64,000 bases of DNA. Origin: Anaerolineae bacterium. Its GTDB lineage: Bacteria; Chloroflexota; Anaerolineae; Aggregatilineales; Phototrophicaceae. Every line of letters starts with the position of its first letter. Positions within the stretch are counted from its first letter, which is position 1. Shown one piece after another: positions 25,637-33,975 of the stretch. The notes beneath the pieces are model-generated. The model did not search any database. It saw only the letters and a list, made by a program, of their open reading frames with translations, and was not told the DNA's origin. The stretch is from assembly GCA_020849765.1 (NCBI GenBank), contig JADLAY010000035.1, positions 39,931-103,930 of the forward strand. The letters run 5' to 3'. A program made the position numbers and the translations under genes.

Positions 25637-26017
25637 TTGTTCCTGTGCGATGATCTTCTGCATATGATCGTAGACCTGCTCGATAGTTTCAAACCACTCG
25701 ATGTTGAAACGACCTGTGATTTTCGATAGCGTTCGCCCGATGAGCTGCGCTGTGGAGTTCGATCCGATCACGAGCCAGCCGCGCAGCTTGTCGTGACGCG
25801 ACGGGCCCCATAGAGTTGAGCTGATCGTCTCATGCAGGGGGAGGCTGGGGTTTTTGCGCAGGTCGACGATAATCCAGAGCGGATCGTTGCTGTCATCCAG
25901 CGCGCGCGTGAGCTGGCGGAAGGCGGGGCCGACATCTTCCTTTTCCACTCTTTGTTCCCAGGCGAGCAGCCAGGCGGGAAAGCCTTCGACAGGTGTGGCA
26001 CTAACGGTCTTGTTCAT
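25622..26017 (-). CDS. STAS/SpoIIAA-like small protein
   Basis: 131 aa from ATG at 26017 (MNKTVSATPVEGFPAWLLAW). Alternating beta strands and helices (PLWIIVDLRKNPSLPL, RGWLVIGSNSTAQLIGRTLSKI, FNIEWFETIEQVYDHM) resemble the SpoIIAA-like group of STAS folds that Chloroflexota carry in many copies; the fit is moderate. A conserved phospho-acceptor Ser cannot be pointed out with confidence. Function unknown. Confidence 0.6.
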   Translation of the reverse strand: MNKTVSATPVEGFPAWLLAWEQRVEKEDVGPAFRQLTRALDDSNDPLWIIVDLRKNPSLPLHETISSTLWGPSRHDKLRGWLVIGSNSTAQLIGRTLSKITGRFNIEWFETIEQVYDHMQKIIAQEQSEIG

Positions 26018-26091
26018 AATGACACATCCTATTCTCTCGTTCGAAGTGAGCACCGGCGATTAGAGCGATAATTTCCGAAAGAACCGCACTC

Positions 26092-26601
26092 TTATTCACA
26101 CATTTCGAGCATGTGGCTACGAATCGTCTCGCGCAGAGCGAGGCGTTGTTCGGGCACGTAGGGCGCATCCCAGCGCCGGGATGGCAGCGAGGGCGGTGCG
26201 CCATCGTCGCGATAGTAAATGGTGAATTCTTTGCGCATCAGTTTGTGATAAGCCTCGGCTTCATAGAAGGGCGCTGCATAAGGCAGGCGGCGCTGGCCGA
26301 CGACAATGCGCGGCGGCGTATCCTGCACCGCCCAGACACCACTGAGCGTGAGCGTTTTGTAACCGCTGTAGCCGCTGGCGCGCCGCCACATGACGACGCT
26401 GACCCATGGCACAGGCCGATCCCCACGCATGATCTTTGGGCCCCATGCTATCAGGCGCGGCTGCCCGGCCAACGCCGTTTCGACTGCTCTCCAGGCATCC
26501 AGATCGTCGAGGATGCGCGCGAGCTCCGCTTGCGCCGGTTGGGCGCGCAGCAGACGCACCTGCTGCAGAATCGAACTCGCGGACGGATGCGATCGTTTCA
26601 C
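26092..26601 (-). CDS. Hypothetical protein, 169 aa
   Basis: Soluble, Arg/Trp-rich. N-terminal helices (ILQQVRLLRAQPAQAELARILDDLDAW) are followed by beta-rich segments (WVSVVMWRR, YKTLTLSGVW, RIVVGQRRLPYAAPFYEAEAYHKLM) and a C-terminal helix. No recognised domain, signal peptide or cofactor motif. It ends downstream of a TPR lipoprotein-like gene on the same strand (11-bp gap), so the two may be co-transcribed. Confidence 0.6.
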   Translation of the reverse strand: MKRSHPSASSILQQVRLLRAQPAQAELARILDDLDAWRAVETALAGQPRLIAWGPKIMRGDRPVPWVSVVMWRRASGYSGYKTLTLSGVWAVQDTPPRIVVGQRRLPYAAPFYEAEAYHKLMRKEFTIYYRDDGAPPSLPSRRWDAPYVPEQRLALRETIRSHMLEMCE

Positions 26602-26612
26602 TGCCTGGCGCC

Positions 26613-27590
26613 TTACCCATCAAGGGCAATCGCTGCGATGACGGTGCCGGTCGTCGTGTCTCCTGAATAAGTAATCACGATCGTGTAGCGGCCTGGCTCC
26701 GGCGGCTGGAAATTCTCGATCAGGGCTGTGGGATCGCTGCTGCTGGTATCGTCGTTCGCCACGACGGGCGCGCCATCTGGCCCCAGCAGGATAACGAGCG
26801 GGTCGACCTGGCTCTCCTGGCCGGGCGTCGCGAGGATGCTCAACTGCTGCGAATCTTCGATCGTCACCGGGATCCGGTAAACGCGACCTTCGGCAAATTC
26901 GAGCTGGCGCGGTTCGTTCGGGGTGAGCGGGTCAGCCTCGCGGACGTCGGTGCCAATCAACATGGCGTAATCGAGATAGTCGCTGGCAGCGGCGCTCGTA
27001 TCGCCCTTCTGGGTGTTGAACAGGCCGCGCAGCAAGTGCAGGAAGGGCGGACTCTGGTCGCCGCCGAGCGCGACCGCATCGTCGATGTCGGCAAGCGCCT
27101 CGTCATATGATTCTTGCTGCGCGAACAGGAAGGCGCGGTTGGCGTAATTCTGGACTGTCGGGTTGATGTCGAGCGCCTGGGTGTAGCTTTCGAGCGCGGC
27201 ATCGACATCTTCCGTCGCGGCGAAGATATTGGCGCGCACGGTGAACAGGTTGGCGCGGTAGGTGGCAGGATAGGTGTCTTCGGGTGCCAGACGGATGGCG
27301 GTTTCGATGTCTGTCAGGGCAGCATCCGCATCCTCACGGCCCATGTAGCCGATGCTGCGCATGAAGTAGCCCTGGCTGTCGGTCGGGTTCAAGAGCACAA
27401 ACAGGCTGGCATCCAGCACGGCGCGGTCATAGTCCTGGTTTTGCAGCGCTTGCTGGCCGCTCTGGTAGAAGCTGATGCCGACCGGCTGCCAATCCGACTG
27501 CTCGCCGGTTTGCTCTTGTGCTGCAGCCGGAAATACGCTCACCGCGCCTGTTAGGGCCAGGAGGAACACGAGAAGTAACTGTCTAGCCAT
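26613..27590 (-). CDS. Secreted TPR protein with C-terminal PPC-like beta domain
   Basis: 325 aa from ATG at 27590. Signal peptide (MARQLLLVFLLALTGAVSVFPAAAQE, likely cleaved after AAA/Q). Residues about 40-200 are four to five TPRs (YQSGQQALQNQDYDRAVLDASLFVLLNP; DADAALTDIETAIRLAPED; VDAALESYTQALDINP; YDEALADIDDAVALGG). The last ~100 residues (YRIPVTIEDSQQLSILATPG, VDPLVILLGPDGAPVVANDD, EPGRYTIVITYSG) match the jelly-roll PPC (pre-peptidase C-terminal) domain. Probably an extracytoplasmic scaffold; no catalytic domain. Confidence 0.85.
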   Translation of the reverse strand: MARQLLLVFLLALTGAVSVFPAAAQEQTGEQSDWQPVGISFYQSGQQALQNQDYDRAVLDASLFVLLNPTDSQGYFMRSIGYMGREDADAALTDIETAIRLAPEDTYPATYRANLFTVRANIFAATEDVDAALESYTQALDINPTVQNYANRAFLFAQQESYDEALADIDDAVALGGDQSPPFLHLLRGLFNTQKGDTSAAASDYLDYAMLIGTDVREADPLTPNEPRQLEFAEGRVYRIPVTIEDSQQLSILATPGQESQVDPLVILLGPDGAPVVANDDTSSSDPTALIENFQPPEPGRYTIVITYSGDTTTGTVIAAIALDG

Positions 27591-27683
27591 CCCCTGAATC
27601 CTCGCCACTTCGTCACATCATTATGACACATCCTACTCGAATTCGTCTTCTCAAGGATCGATTCATGATGCGAGGCTCACCCA

Positions 27684-28049
27684 TCATTTATTCGCAGCTA
27701 ATTCTGCGTGCTGTCTGCCACAGCGTTCCAGAGCGCGCTGCGCCTCGCGCACGTTGATCTTGGGTGCCACATCCTGGTAGAACACGGCCGCGATAGCTTC
27801 GGCGGCGGACTGCGCTTCCGCGCTCGTCGCGCTGAGATCGAGGCTGTAGTCGGCTTGGTCGAGGCCCTCAATCGGCTCCAACTTGATCTCAGTCACGTTT
27901 TCACGGCGCACGCGCTCAAGATTGGAGCGCCGCTTGTCGGCATCGGCAGCGCGTGCACTGTCGCCTGCTGTCTGGTAGTAGTCGCGCAGTTTTGTTTCCA
28001 ACTCGATGGCGAACGTCATGATCGCGCCGAAGGTGTTCAGAGAACTCAT
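27684..28049 (-). CDS. Small alpha-helical protein, ferritin/rubrerythrin-like N-terminus
   Basis: 121 aa. NTFGAIMTFAIELETKLRDYYQTAGDSARAADADKRRSNLERVRRENVTEI resembles the first helical pair of ferritin-like proteins (FAIELE..YY), but the second set of metal-binding glutamates is not evident in the shorter C-terminal half. Two later helices (AEAQSAAEAIAAVFYQDVAPK, NVREAQRALERCGRQHAEL) could complete a small bundle. Metal binding is doubtful; function unknown. Confidence 0.6.
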   Translation of the reverse strand: MSSLNTFGAIMTFAIELETKLRDYYQTAGDSARAADADKRRSNLERVRRENVTEIKLEPIEGLDQADYSLDLSATSAEAQSAAEAIAAVFYQDVAPKINVREAQRALERCGRQHAELAANK

Positions 28050-28139
28050 GCAGATTTCCTGTATCGTGTGATAGATCTCAAAGTAGAGGGAAGGTTACAA
28101 CAAGCGGGTCGATGACCGCAACAGTCGGTCGGGCGGGTG

Positions 28140-28514
28140 TCAGCGCGGGGGCAGATCCGCCTGCTGGCCGCTCGTCAGGTAGGAGACACTCATCCACGTC
28201 GAGCGCGCGTGACGGTAGAAGAGCACAACGAAGGTGATGTTGTAGACGATCCAGAAGACCAGATGGGGCAGCAGCGGCGGCTGGTAGAGGCTGTGAATGA
28301 GGAAGAAGCCGCCCATCGTCGTCAGTTCGGCCAGCGCCAGATTGATGTACATGCCGCCGACCGACTCGCCATCCTCGCATTCGAAGCGCAGGCCACACTC
28401 GGAGCATGTCTGGTTGACCTTGAGCAACCCACTAAAGGTGCGACCCCGTTCGCAATGGGGGCAGCGCAGACGCGCGCCAACCCACAGTTTGTGCAAGAGA
28501 TAACCCGGCGTCAC
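28140..28514 (-). CDS. DUF983 membrane protein with zinc-ribbon N-terminus
   Basis: 124 aa. Two CPxC-like pairs, CPHC at about 18-21 and CSEC about 20 residues later, form the expected zinc-ribbon, followed by two membrane helices (MYINLALAELTTMGGFFLIHS and PHLVFWIVYNITFVVLFY). Size, cysteine pattern and two-helix tail match DUF983. Role unknown; members often sit near membrane or respiratory genes. It starts inside the 4-bp overlap with the GNAT gene. Confidence 0.83.
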   Translation of the reverse strand: MTPGYLLHKLWVGARLRCPHCERGRTFSGLLKVNQTCSECGLRFECEDGESVGGMYINLALAELTTMGGFFLIHSLYQPPLLPHLVFWIVYNITFVVLFYRHARSTWMSVSYLTSGQQADLPPR

Positions 28515-28972
28515 GATCGGGCGCCTGATTGGCGGTCGAAATTGCGCTTGATCATGCCGGAATAGCGGTGCATGGCGAAACGCTCGTAAAACGGCTGTAA
28601 TTCCGGGTCACACATCAAATCGATCATGTAAAGATGGCGTAGATCATCCAGGATTCGCTTCATCAGCTCGCCGCCGATCCCCTGTCCACGATAGTCCGGC
28701 AGGACTTCGAGCAGAGGGATATAAGCGGCGAGCACGTCATCGCTCAGAGCATTGACGAAACCGACGACGGTCTCGCCGTCCAGCGCCAGTACGACTGCGC
28801 TGCTGTTCTGCAGCATGCGCAGGTGAGTTTCTGGCGAGGGCGGGCTTGGCCAGCCCTCGAAGAAGCCACCGTGCAGTTGATCGGCCGTGATGCCGTCCAC
28901 GGACGTCACGTAATTGATCAACAGCTTTGCTCGGCCCGCCGGTGCCGTCGGCGAGTTAGAGCCAACGCTCAA
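28511..28972 (-). CDS. GNAT-family N-acetyltransferase
   Basis: Up to 153 aa. The acetyl-CoA binding motif A is clear: LEVLPDYRGQGIGGELMKRIL, followed by LMCDPELQPFYERFAMHRYSGMI. The start is uncertain: the frame opens with TTG at 28972 inside the end of mmsA, and other TTG/GTG codons occur near VTSVDGITADQL, about 25 residues further in. Substrate unknown. Overlaps mmsA (17 bp at most) upstream and DUF983 (4 bp) downstream, so it belongs to an operon with both. Confidence 0.82.
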   Translation of the reverse strand: MSVGSNSPTAPAGRAKLLINYVTSVDGITADQLHGGFFEGWPSPPSPETHLRMLQNSSAVVLALDGETVVGFVNALSDDVLAAYIPLLEVLPDYRGQGIGGELMKRILDDLRHLYMIDLMCDPELQPFYERFAMHRYSGMIKRNFDRQSGARS

Positions 28973-30407
28973 TCAGGATCTTCTTGTCGGTGAAGAACTC
29001 AATCGAGTCCGGCCCCTGCCCGTGCAAATCGCCGAAGAACGATTCCTTCTGCCCACCGAACGGGAACGACGCGGTAGCCGCCGCGACACCAACGTTGATG
29101 CCGATGTTTCCGGCGCGAATGCGATACTTGAATTCGCGGGCGTGCTTGCCGTTGCTGGTGAACAGGCTGGCGGCATTGCCATAGCGGCTCTGGTTGATCA
29201 TGTCGACCGCGCCGTCGAAATCTTCTGCGTGCATGATCGAGAGCACCGGCCCAAAGATCTCGTCGCGTGCGACCGACATCTCCGGCGTGACGCCGTCCAG
29301 AATGGTCGGGCCGACGAACGAACCCGCCTCGAAGCCCGCGACCGTCTGGCTGCGCCCGTCGAGCGCGACCTGCGCGCCCTCGCTCTCGCCCGCGGTGATC
29401 ATGCCCTCGATGCGCTGCTTGGCCGTCGCCGAAATGACGGTGCCCATCTGCGTCGTCTCTTCCAGGCCGTAACCGACGTGCAGGGCGCTCGCGCGCTTGA
29501 GCAGTTCCGCCTTGAGCGGTTCGTAGGCATCACCGACGGCGACGACGACCGAACCAGCCAGGCAGCGCTGGCCCGCGCAGCCAAAGGCCGAGCCCATGAT
29601 GTTGGCGACGCTGGCCGCCATATCGGCGTCGGGCATCACGGCGATGTAGTTCTTGGCGCCGCCCTGAGCCTGAACGCGCTTGCCATGTTTGGCGCAGGTC
29701 TCGTAGACGATCTTGGCGACGGGCGTGCTGCCGACGAACGAAACGCCGACGATATCGGGATGCTCCATCACGGCCTGCGAGGCTTCGACACCGCCGTGCA
29801 CGAGGTTGACGACGCCTTCCGGCAGATCGATCTCGTCCATGATCTCGTAGAACAAGTCCATGCTCAGCGGCGTCTGCGGCGACGGCTTGATCAGGTAGGT
29901 GTTGCCGCAGGTGATGGCTGTCGGCAGGAACCAGAGCGGCACCATGAACGGGAAATTGAAAGGCGTGATGGCGGCGAACACACCAAGCGGCTGGCGTTCG
30001 GCGGTCTCGTCGATGCCGCTGCTGATGTCCTCGACCTTGTAACCGCGCAGCAGAGCCGGTACGGAAGCGGCATAATCGACGCTCTCGATGGCACGGCGCA
30101 CTTCGCCACGGGCCTCGTCGCGCGTCTTGCCGTTCTCCTCGACCACGACACGGGAGATATCTTCAAAGCGTTCTTCGAGAATATTCTTCAAGCGGTACAT
30201 ATATTGGGCGCGGCTGAGCACCGGCGTGCTGCGCCATTCGTCGAAGGCGGCGTGCGCGGCCTTGACCGCCCGATCGATATCGTCGCGCGTTGAATCGGGG
30301 CATTCGCCGAGCAATTCGCAGGTCGCGGGATTGTGAACCGGGATGTAGCGGTCGGTGCTGGCTTCGACGAACGCGCCGTTGATGTAATTCTTCAAACGTT
30401 TGACCAT
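28956..30407 (-). CDS. mmsA: Methylmalonate-semialdehyde dehydrogenase (CoA-acylating)
   Basis: 483 aa, the family's normal length. Aldehyde dehydrogenase features: TPFNFPFMVPLWF with Asn151, KPSPQTP, GSTPVAK, the MMSDH-type QGGAKNYIAVMPDAD (in place of the ELGGK glutamate of other ALDHs), the catalytic Cys282 in AGQRCLAGS, and EIFGPVLSIM. It converts methylmalonate or malonate semialdehyde to propionyl-CoA or acetyl-CoA in valine, thymine or inositol catabolism. No valine or inositol catabolic partner lies in the window; downstream genes (GNAT, DUF983) are co-directional. Confidence 0.95.
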   Translation of the reverse strand: MVKRLKNYINGAFVEASTDRYIPVHNPATCELLGECPDSTRDDIDRAVKAAHAAFDEWRSTPVLSRAQYMYRLKNILEERFEDISRVVVEENGKTRDEARGEVRRAIESVDYAASVPALLRGYKVEDISSGIDETAERQPLGVFAAITPFNFPFMVPLWFLPTAITCGNTYLIKPSPQTPLSMDLFYEIMDEIDLPEGVVNLVHGGVEASQAVMEHPDIVGVSFVGSTPVAKIVYETCAKHGKRVQAQGGAKNYIAVMPDADMAASVANIMGSAFGCAGQRCLAGSVVVAVGDAYEPLKAELLKRASALHVGYGLEETTQMGTVISATAKQRIEGMITAGESEGAQVALDGRSQTVAGFEAGSFVGPTILDGVTPEMSVARDEIFGPVLSIMHAEDFDGAVDMINQSRYGNAASLFTSNGKHAREFKYRIRAGNIGINVGVAAATASFPFGGQKESFFGDLHGQGPDSIEFFTDKKILIERWL

Positions 30408-30543
30408 GATCGGGTGCTCCCAACAGACTTCCAGGACATGACGCTCGAAATCTTAACGTCGATACCCCCGCCGATGCAATAGATGGGGCGGACGTCAAGT
30501 ATGTGCCGTGTGCGAGACCTTTGGTAGGGATTACGACACACGC

Positions 30544-31533
30544 CTAGCTTGCCGCGCCCCACAGGCCGAAGACGTAGGCGCTGAAGCCCATCGAACGAAC
30601 GCGCAGATTGAGCTCGTGCTGTTCCTGGCGTGGATTGCGCACGAGGTGATAGATCCGCGGGCGATCGATGATGGCGCGGCCATCCGCTGTCAGGTCGTCG
30701 CCGTGCTGCTCACCGGCCAGCGGGCGGTCGTCCTGCCAGACCTCGATCGTCGTCGGTTCCGGCTTGAGCAGACGCTCGATCAGATCGTGATGCGGGCTGA
30801 AGACCGCGTAGACTTCAACCGCCTCGTAGGGGATGTGGATGATGCCTTCGCTGTGGCCCTCAAATGCGAGGTGTTCTTCGCCCGCACGCCAGGCGCCTTC
30901 AATATAGAAGCGACCCGCGCGGCGGCGCTCCGGTAGGCGATAAAGGATCGGCGCCTGGACGGCGTAGCCCTCGGGATTGCCGAGCACGCCGCGCTGGACA
31001 CCGGCATAGAGTTCGAGCAGTTCGGGCGCGCCCTGTTCGGAGGCTGTGCGGTTGAGGGAGGGCAGGCTGGCCGTCGGGTCGAGATCGCGCAGGGTCTTTT
31101 GCAGCTTGGCTTCCAGGGCCATCATGCCGCGCAGATTGCTGCCCGCGATTTTGCCCTTGGGATCGATCAGATAGGCGACCGGCAGCCTGGGAATCTGGAA
31201 GGCGCGGGCGGCGGCGTATTCATTATCTAACAGCGTTGGGTGCGAGAACGGCAGCCGTTGTGTTGAGAGCACGACCTGCTGGCGCTCGCGTTCGAACGAG
31301 AAGGTAGGCGTATGAACGCCGATGAAGGCGATGCCATGTTCGGCGTAGCGACGTTCGAGGCGGCGAATTTCTCCCAGGAAAGTAAGCGAAGGCAGCGAAG
31401 CATAATCCCAGAAGTAGACGATCACCGGCGTTCCTCGTAGAGAGGTGAGACGCACGCCCGGACTATTGATCCATTCCCCTGCGGGGAATTCTGGCGCCAG
31501 TAGCACGTGCTCAGGGCGGAAACCCGTATCCAT
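30544..31533 (-). CDS. DipZ-type thioredoxin-like protein lacking both active-site cysteines
   Basis: 329 aa from ATG at 31533. The N-terminal half is a TlpA/DipZ-like redoxin (VIVYFWDYASLPSLTFLGEIRRL, IAFIGVHTPTFSFERERQQV); the C-terminal half (AGRFYIEGAWRAGEEHLAFEG...DGRAIIDRPRIYHLVRN...FGLWGAAS) matches the beta-sandwich that ends DipZ proteins. In homologues the active site reads TYTCINC; here it reads DYASLPS, so both Cys are Ser (Ser46 and Ser49). Thiol-disulfide exchange by the usual mechanism is excluded. No signal peptide or CcdA-like membrane part is present. Confidence 0.82.
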   Translation of the reverse strand: MDTGFRPEHVLLAPEFPAGEWINSPGVRLTSLRGTPVIVYFWDYASLPSLTFLGEIRRLERRYAEHGIAFIGVHTPTFSFERERQQVVLSTQRLPFSHPTLLDNEYAAARAFQIPRLPVAYLIDPKGKIAGSNLRGMMALEAKLQKTLRDLDPTASLPSLNRTASEQGAPELLELYAGVQRGVLGNPEGYAVQAPILYRLPERRRAGRFYIEGAWRAGEEHLAFEGHSEGIIHIPYEAVEVYAVFSPHHDLIERLLKPEPTTIEVWQDDRPLAGEQHGDDLTADGRAIIDRPRIYHLVRNPRQEQHELNLRVRSMGFSAYVFGLWGAAS

Positions 31534-31636
31534 CGCCGACCTCGTCTCGCTCGCCTTAACATCGAATGAGAATACAGAGATTTGCGGCCAGTCGCAATAA
31601 GATTGACGTGCGCATACTGTTTCTGCCGAGGTCATC

Positions 31637-32791
31637 ATGAACACGCTACCACTGCCGCTGATCCCCACCGATCCCAGTAACTGGTTCGCCCACAACACAA
31701 TGTCTGTGCGCTCGCCGTCGATGCTGCGAGAAGCGATCCAGCTCAATCCCGATTATCCGCAGGCGATCCGCAATGGATTGGAGCGGCTGGCCGAGGCGTT
31801 GGTCGCAGACGAGACGATCCCCGCCTTGCGGCTGCCGGCGCCGGATTATTCCGATTGGGCGGATATGCGCGCACAGTTTCCGGAGGCGACCTGGCTGGGC
31901 ACGAGCTGGTTCTACGCCGAGGCCTATCTCTACCGCTATATGATGGATGTCGTGCGCTGGTTCGAAACCGCGCGCGATCCGTTCACGCCGAAGAAGAATA
32001 TCGAAACGAGCAGCGACAAGCTGTGGCATACGTTGGAAGAAGCGATTGAAACGCGCACACTCGCCGCGGAAGAACGATTGGGCGCGCTGCTGGAGTTCGA
32101 TCTGTGGGGCAACCGTATCGACCTCAGCCTCGCGATTGCGGCGGCGCACGGCACCAAAGCCGACGACGGCGACCTGCTGATTGACGATACGATGCTGGTC
32201 GTGCCGCATCTCATGCGCACGCCGGGTACGGTGCACTTCATCTGCGATAACTTCGGCACGGAATTCGCCATGGATTGCGCGCTCGCGGACGGGCTGCTGG
32301 AGAACGGCCACGACGTGCTGCTGCACGTCAAGATGCATCCCTACTTCGTCAGCGATACGATCGCCGCGGACGTACTCAACTTCTGGCACATGCTGCTGGC
32401 GCGCAGCGGCGCCATGCGCTTGCTCGGCGAACGGCTGACCGCGGCGTTTGAAGTGGGGCGCTTGCGCATTGCGCCGGACTTCTTCTGGAACAGCGCGCGC
32501 TACATGTGGGAGATGCCCGCATATCTGCGCCGGACGTTCGACAGTGCGTCGCTCGTGATCATCAAGGGCGACCTGAATTACCGCCGCCTGATCGGCGATT
32601 GTATTTACGATCCGACGACACCCTTCAACCAGATTGTCGACGATTTTCCCGGATCGCTGCTCACCCTGCGCACGCTCAAAAGTGATCCGATTATCGGCTT
32701 GCCCGCAGGCCTGGCACAGACCCTCGATGGGCAGGACGAGAAGTGGCGTACCAATGGCAAACGCGGCCTGATTCAGAGCCGATTGCGCTAG
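31637..32791 (+). CDS. ARMT1/DUF89-family metal-dependent phosphatase-like protein
   Basis: 384 aa. Signatures of DUF89/ARMT1: WFYAEAYLYRYMMDVVRWF, ICDNFGTEFAMDCALADGLL with the metal/phosphate-binding Asp-Asn-x-Gly-Thr-Glu, VLLHVKMHPYFVSDT, and IIKGDLNYRRLIGD near the C-terminus. Family members dephosphorylate damaged or side-product sugar phosphates (and methylate glutamates in eukaryotic ARMT1), suggesting metabolite repair here. ATG at 31637 follows GAGG at 8 bp. Divergent from the DipZ-like gene with about 100 bp between. Confidence 0.85.
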   Translation: MNTLPLPLIPTDPSNWFAHNTMSVRSPSMLREAIQLNPDYPQAIRNGLERLAEALVADETIPALRLPAPDYSDWADMRAQFPEATWLGTSWFYAEAYLYRYMMDVVRWFETARDPFTPKKNIETSSDKLWHTLEEAIETRTLAAEERLGALLEFDLWGNRIDLSLAIAAAHGTKADDGDLLIDDTMLVVPHLMRTPGTVHFICDNFGTEFAMDCALADGLLENGHDVLLHVKMHPYFVSDTIAADVLNFWHMLLARSGAMRLLGERLTAAFEVGRLRIAPDFFWNSARYMWEMPAYLRRTFDSASLVIIKGDLNYRRLIGDCIYDPTTPFNQIVDDFPGSLLTLRTLKSDPIIGLPAGLAQTLDGQDEKWRTNGKRGLIQSRLR

Positions 32792-32810
32792 ATGTTGGTG
32801 CGCTTGGCGA

Positions 32811-32838
32811 TTGTCTTTGCATAGGCGTTGGTTACAAT
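32811..32838 (+). promoter_or_regulatory. Sigma70-like promoter for the serine-biosynthesis genes
   Basis: TTGTCT (32811-32816), 16-bp spacer, TACAAT (32833-32838), about 40 bp before the class-V aminotransferase start. Pattern match only. Confidence 0.5.
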
Positions 32839-32877
32839 ACCGTTGCAGTGCCTATCATATGAGTCCAGGAATACATC

Positions 32878-33963
32878 ATGCGTACTGACAAGCACAAACG
32901 GCTGGTCATCCCCGGCCCCGTCGAGGTGCGTCCGGAGATTCTTGACGCACAAGCGCAATGGATGATTGGTCATCGCTCGGCAGCCTTCGCCGAGTTGTTC
33001 GCGCGCCTTCAGGACAAACTCAAGCAGGTCTTTTTCACGCAGTATCGCGTTTTCATCAGCGGCTCGTCGGGCACGGGTCTCTGGGAGGGAGCGTCACGCA
33101 ACTGCATCCGTGACGATCAAAAAGTGCTCCATCTGATCGGCGGCGCCTTCAGCGAGCGCTGGGCCGACGTCAGCCGCCTCAACGGCAAGCAGGTCGACGT
33201 GATCGAGGTCGAGTGGGGCCAGGCGCATACGCCGGACATGGTCGCCGATGCGCTCAAGAAAGACCATTACGATGCCGTGTGCGCGGTGCACAATGAAACC
33301 AGCACCGGCGTTACCAACCCCATCAAAGACATTTCCGCCGTCGTGCACGAATACGACGACACGCTGTTCCTGGTCGATACGGTCAGCGGCATCATGGGCG
33401 CGGAATTCCGCACGGACGAGTGGGGCGTCGACATGGCGCTGACCTCCTCGCAGAAGGCTTTCGCCTTGCCGCCCGGGATGGCACTCGCCAGCGTCAGCGA
33501 TCGCGTGCTGGAGCGAGCCAAGCAGGTCAAGAACCGTGGCTACTACTTCGACTTTGTCGATTGGGAGGCGAGCCTGCAGAAGAACAATACGGTCTCCACG
33601 CCGCCGGTCGCGCTCATGTTCGCGCTCGACAAACAGCTTGACGATGTTCTGGCTGAAACGCTCGAAAGCCGCTGGGCACGTCATCTGCAGATGCGGGACA
33701 TGACTCACCAGTGGGCGACGACGCGCGATTTCGGCCTGTACGCTCAGGAAGGCTACCGCTCGCCGACTGTGACGACCGTGGCAAACACACCTGGCATCGA
33801 CGTCAACGAGATGTCGAAATTCATGGCCGGTAAAGGTTGGGCGATGGACAAGGGCTACGGCAAGATCAAAGGCACGACCTTCCGCATTGCTCATATGGGC
33901 GATATGCAGCCCTCGGAACTCGAAGAGATCCTGAGCGGCCTGGACGAGTTTGTCGGGGTATAA
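32878..33963 (+). CDS. Class-V aminotransferase, probable serine-biosynthetic (serine-pyruvate/phosphoserine type)
   Basis: 361 aa PLP enzyme: GPVEVRPEIL at the start, HRSAAFAELF, SGSSGTGLWEGASRN, FLVDTVSGIMGAEFRTDEWGVDMALTSSQKAFALPPG with Lys193 as the PLP lysine. The family includes alanine-glyoxylate, serine-pyruvate and archaeal/bacterial phosphoserine aminotransferases. The next gene, 12 bp downstream, is phosphoglycerate dehydrogenase, which makes its likely substrate 3-phosphohydroxypyruvate; the pair would convert 3-phosphoglycerate to phosphoserine (inference from context). SerB is not in the window. Ribosome site AGGAA at about 8 bp. Confidence 0.88.
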   Translation: MRTDKHKRLVIPGPVEVRPEILDAQAQWMIGHRSAAFAELFARLQDKLKQVFFTQYRVFISGSSGTGLWEGASRNCIRDDQKVLHLIGGAFSERWADVSRLNGKQVDVIEVEWGQAHTPDMVADALKKDHYDAVCAVHNETSTGVTNPIKDISAVVHEYDDTLFLVDTVSGIMGAEFRTDEWGVDMALTSSQKAFALPPGMALASVSDRVLERAKQVKNRGYYFDFVDWEASLQKNNTVSTPPVALMFALDKQLDDVLAETLESRWARHLQMRDMTHQWATTRDFGLYAQEGYRSPTVTTVANTPGIDVNEMSKFMAGKGWAMDKGYGKIKGTTFRIAHMGDMQPSELEEILSGLDEFVGV

Positions 33964-33975
33964 GCGGGAGCGATC

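Noticed and set aside
28914..30293. Long plus-strand open frame opposite mmsA
   Set aside because: Arg/His/Asp-rich translation with no domain; mmsA on the other strand is full length and canonical.
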